Origin: Paracoccaceae bacterium
GTDB taxonomy: Bacteria > Pseudomonadota > Alphaproteobacteria > Rhodobacterales > Rhodobacteraceae
Assembly: GCA_003565055.1 (NCBI GenBank)
Contig: PXDM01000442.1
Location: forward strand, 1-5,587
Reading direction: 5' to 3'
DNA length: 5,587 nucleotides
Shown here piece after piece: positions 4,379 to 5,587 of this stretch. Below the pieces are notes generated by a model. It did no database searches. It saw only the letters and a program-made list of their open reading frames with translations, and was not told the DNA's origin. Each line of letters starts with the position of its first letter. Within the stretch, counting starts at the first letter, position 1. The position numbers and the translations under genes were made by a program.

Positions 4379-5587
4379 GTGCAGTTCAACCGCCTGCGAC
4401 TCAATGGCTTCAAGAGCTTCACTGACCCGACGGATCTGGTGATCCATACGGGGCTCACCGGCGTGGTCGGGCCAAATGGTTGCGGCAAATCGAACCTTCT
4501 GGAAGCGCTGCGCTGGATCATGGGCGAGAATCGCCCCACGGCGATGCGCGGCGCGGGCATGGAAGATGTGATCTTCGCAGGCACCGATACGCGCAATGCC
4601 CGCCATTTCGCCGAGGTCAGCCTGCAGATCGACAATAGCGCGCGGCTCGCCCCGGCAGGGTTCAACGATTCGGATGTGCTCGACATCACGCGGCGGATCA
4701 CGCGCGATGCGGGCAGCGCCTACAAGATCAATGGCCGCGATGTGCGCGCGCGCGATGTTCAGATGCTGTTTGCCGATGCCTCGACCGGGGCGCATAGCCC
4801 GGCGCTGGTGCGGCAGGGGCAGATCTCGGAGCTGATCAACGCCAAACCCAAGGCGCGGCGGCGCATCCTTGAGGAAGCTGCCGGGATCTCGGGGCTCTAT
4901 CAGCGCCGCCATGAGGCCGAATTGCGGCTGCGCGCGACCGAGACCAATCTGGAACGCGCGAGCGATGTGATCGAGCAACTCGCCGCGCAGCTTGCCACGC
5001 TGGCCCGGCAGGCCCGACAGGCGCAGCGCTACCGCGAGATCGGGGCGAAGCTGCGCCAGAGCGAAGGGATGCTGCTCTATCGGCGCTGGCGCGAGGCCGA
5101 TCTGGCCTGCGCCGAGGCCGAGCGGTTGCTGCAAGCCTGCCTGACGGAGAACAGCGCCGCCGAACGCGCGGCGCGCGACGCAAGTACAGCCCGCGCCGAG
5201 ATCGAGGCCGCCCTGCCCCCGGCGCGCGAGGAAGACGCAGTGGCAGGCGCGATCCTGCAACGGCTGGAAGTGAGCCGCGACACGCTTGCAGGGGACGAGA
5301 CGCGGGCAGCGGAGGTCCTGCGCGCGTTGGAGGCGCGGGTCGCGCAGCTCACCAATGACATCGCGCGCGAGGCCGGGTTGAACACCGATGCGCAGGAGAT
5401 GATCACGCAACTGAACTGGGAAGCCACGCAGATCGCGCAGGTGCGCGAGGGTGAGGAAGCGCGTGTCGAGGAAGCGCAGGCGCTGGCATCAGAGGCGGCG
5501 GCAGCCTTGCAAGAGCAGGAAGCGGCGCTCTCCGAGGCCACGGAAGATGTGGCGCGGCTTGCGGCGCGGCATGGCTCTGTGACGCGC
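4379..5587 (+). CDS. smc: Chromosome segregation protein SMC, N-terminal 403 codons (partial)
   Basis: The frame opens with GTG at 4379 and stays open to the window edge. The head domain shows LRLNGFKSF (6-14), a Walker A GPNGCGKSN (31-39), LRWIMGEN (44-51), YKING (115-119), and the Q-loop region RQGQISELINAKP (145-157) followed by RRILEEAAGISGLYQRR (161-177). From about residue 175 on the sequence is Ala/Glu/Arg/Leu-rich heptads, the ascending arm of the coiled coil. The hinge, descending arm and C-terminal Walker B are outside the window; full-length SMC is about 1,150 residues. SMC dimers with ScpA/ScpB organise and segregate the chromosome. The GTG gives the usual M-x-F start. An in-frame TTG at 4316 would add 21 residues lacking family character, and an ATG at 4366 is out of frame. 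No good ribosome site precedes the GTG. The gene is divergent from the membrane protein across 208 bases. Confidence 0.96.
   Translation, partial: MQFNRLRLNGFKSFTDPTDLVIHTGLTGVVGPNGCGKSNLLEALRWIMGENRPTAMRGAGMEDVIFAGTDTRNARHFAEVSLQIDNSARLAPAGFNDSDVLDITRRITRDAGSAYKINGRDVRARDVQMLFADASTGAHSPALVRQGQISELINAKPKARRRILEEAAGISGLYQRRHEAELRLRATETNLERASDVIEQLAAQLATLARQARQAQRYREIGAKLRQSEGMLLYRRWREADLACAEAERLLQACLTENSAAERAARDASTARAEIEAALPPAREEDAVAGAILQRLEVSRDTLAGDETRAAEVLRALEARVAQLTNDIAREAGLNTDAQEMITQLNWEATQIAQVREGEEARVEEAQALASEAAAALQEQEAALSEATEDVARLAARHGSVTR

Noticed and set aside
4271..5410. Minus-strand open frame (379 codons) opposite smc
   Set aside because: It is the complement of the SMC frame, with no recognisable motifs; the Walker A and Q-loop on the plus strand decide the case.
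1..5587. CRISPR arrays, tRNA or rRNA genes, insertion sequences, integrase attachment sites
   Set aside because: No regularly spaced repeats, no cloverleaf-type sequence, no transposase frame and no terminal repeats were seen.

Overview
The window looks like the chromosome of a GC-rich alphaproteobacterium, most likely of the Rhodobacterales. The grounds are codon use strongly biased to G/C at third positions, the sequences of the CysS and SMC N-termini, a DUF5368-type small membrane protein, and FNR boxes of the FnrL/Nnr type. No search was run, so the taxon is inferred from sequence feel and gene content.

Two housekeeping genes run off the ends. At the left edge are the first 24 codons of cysS (cysteinyl-tRNA synthetase, minus strand). 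At the right edge are the first 403 codons of smc (chromosome segregation ATPase, plus strand, GTG start). Between them sits a compact redox module. On the minus strand are a Tat-exported flavoprotein of the sulfide:quinone oxidoreductase family (804-2120) and, downstream of it, a three-helix DUF5368-like membrane protein (337-693). Divergent from these is an NsrR-like Rrf2 regulator with a three-cysteine Fe-S signature (2349-2864). Convergent with the regulator is a ten-helix membrane protein with two cysteines, possibly of the TsoY family (2962-4170).

The control regions are rich. The 228-bp divergent region between flavoprotein and regulator holds two FNR-type boxes. One is a perfect TTGAT-N4-ATCAA placed exactly 41.5 bp upstream of the start point implied by a good -10 (AATAAT) for the regulator. 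The other, TTGATCCAAGTCAA, has comparable geometry toward the flavoprotein gene. Between the second box and the flavoprotein start lie an 8-bp inverted repeat and an NsrR-like half-site. The simplest reading is that FNR/Nnr-type activation under low oxygen or NO is overlaid by an Fe-S Rrf2 repressor, controlling a periplasmic flavoprotein that feeds sulfur electrons to quinone, with membrane partners. This is inference.

The most striking observation is upstream of cysS. A 14-codon open frame, MKTLTRTIPCCICR, carries Cys-Cys-Ile-Cys. Its last codons form the left arm of a 9-bp hairpin followed by a short U-run, and the whole lies about 80 bp before the cysS start. It has no Shine-Dalgarno, and a promoter-like pair places the transcription start at or next to its ATG. 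This has the full logic of a cysteine-responsive attenuator built on a leaderless leader peptide, and I am not aware of it being described for cysS in this group.

Terminators separate the units: 240-278 ends the flavoprotein/DUF5368 transcript just before the cysS leader promoter, and 2911-2946 is a bidirectional terminator between the convergent regulator and ten-helix membrane protein.
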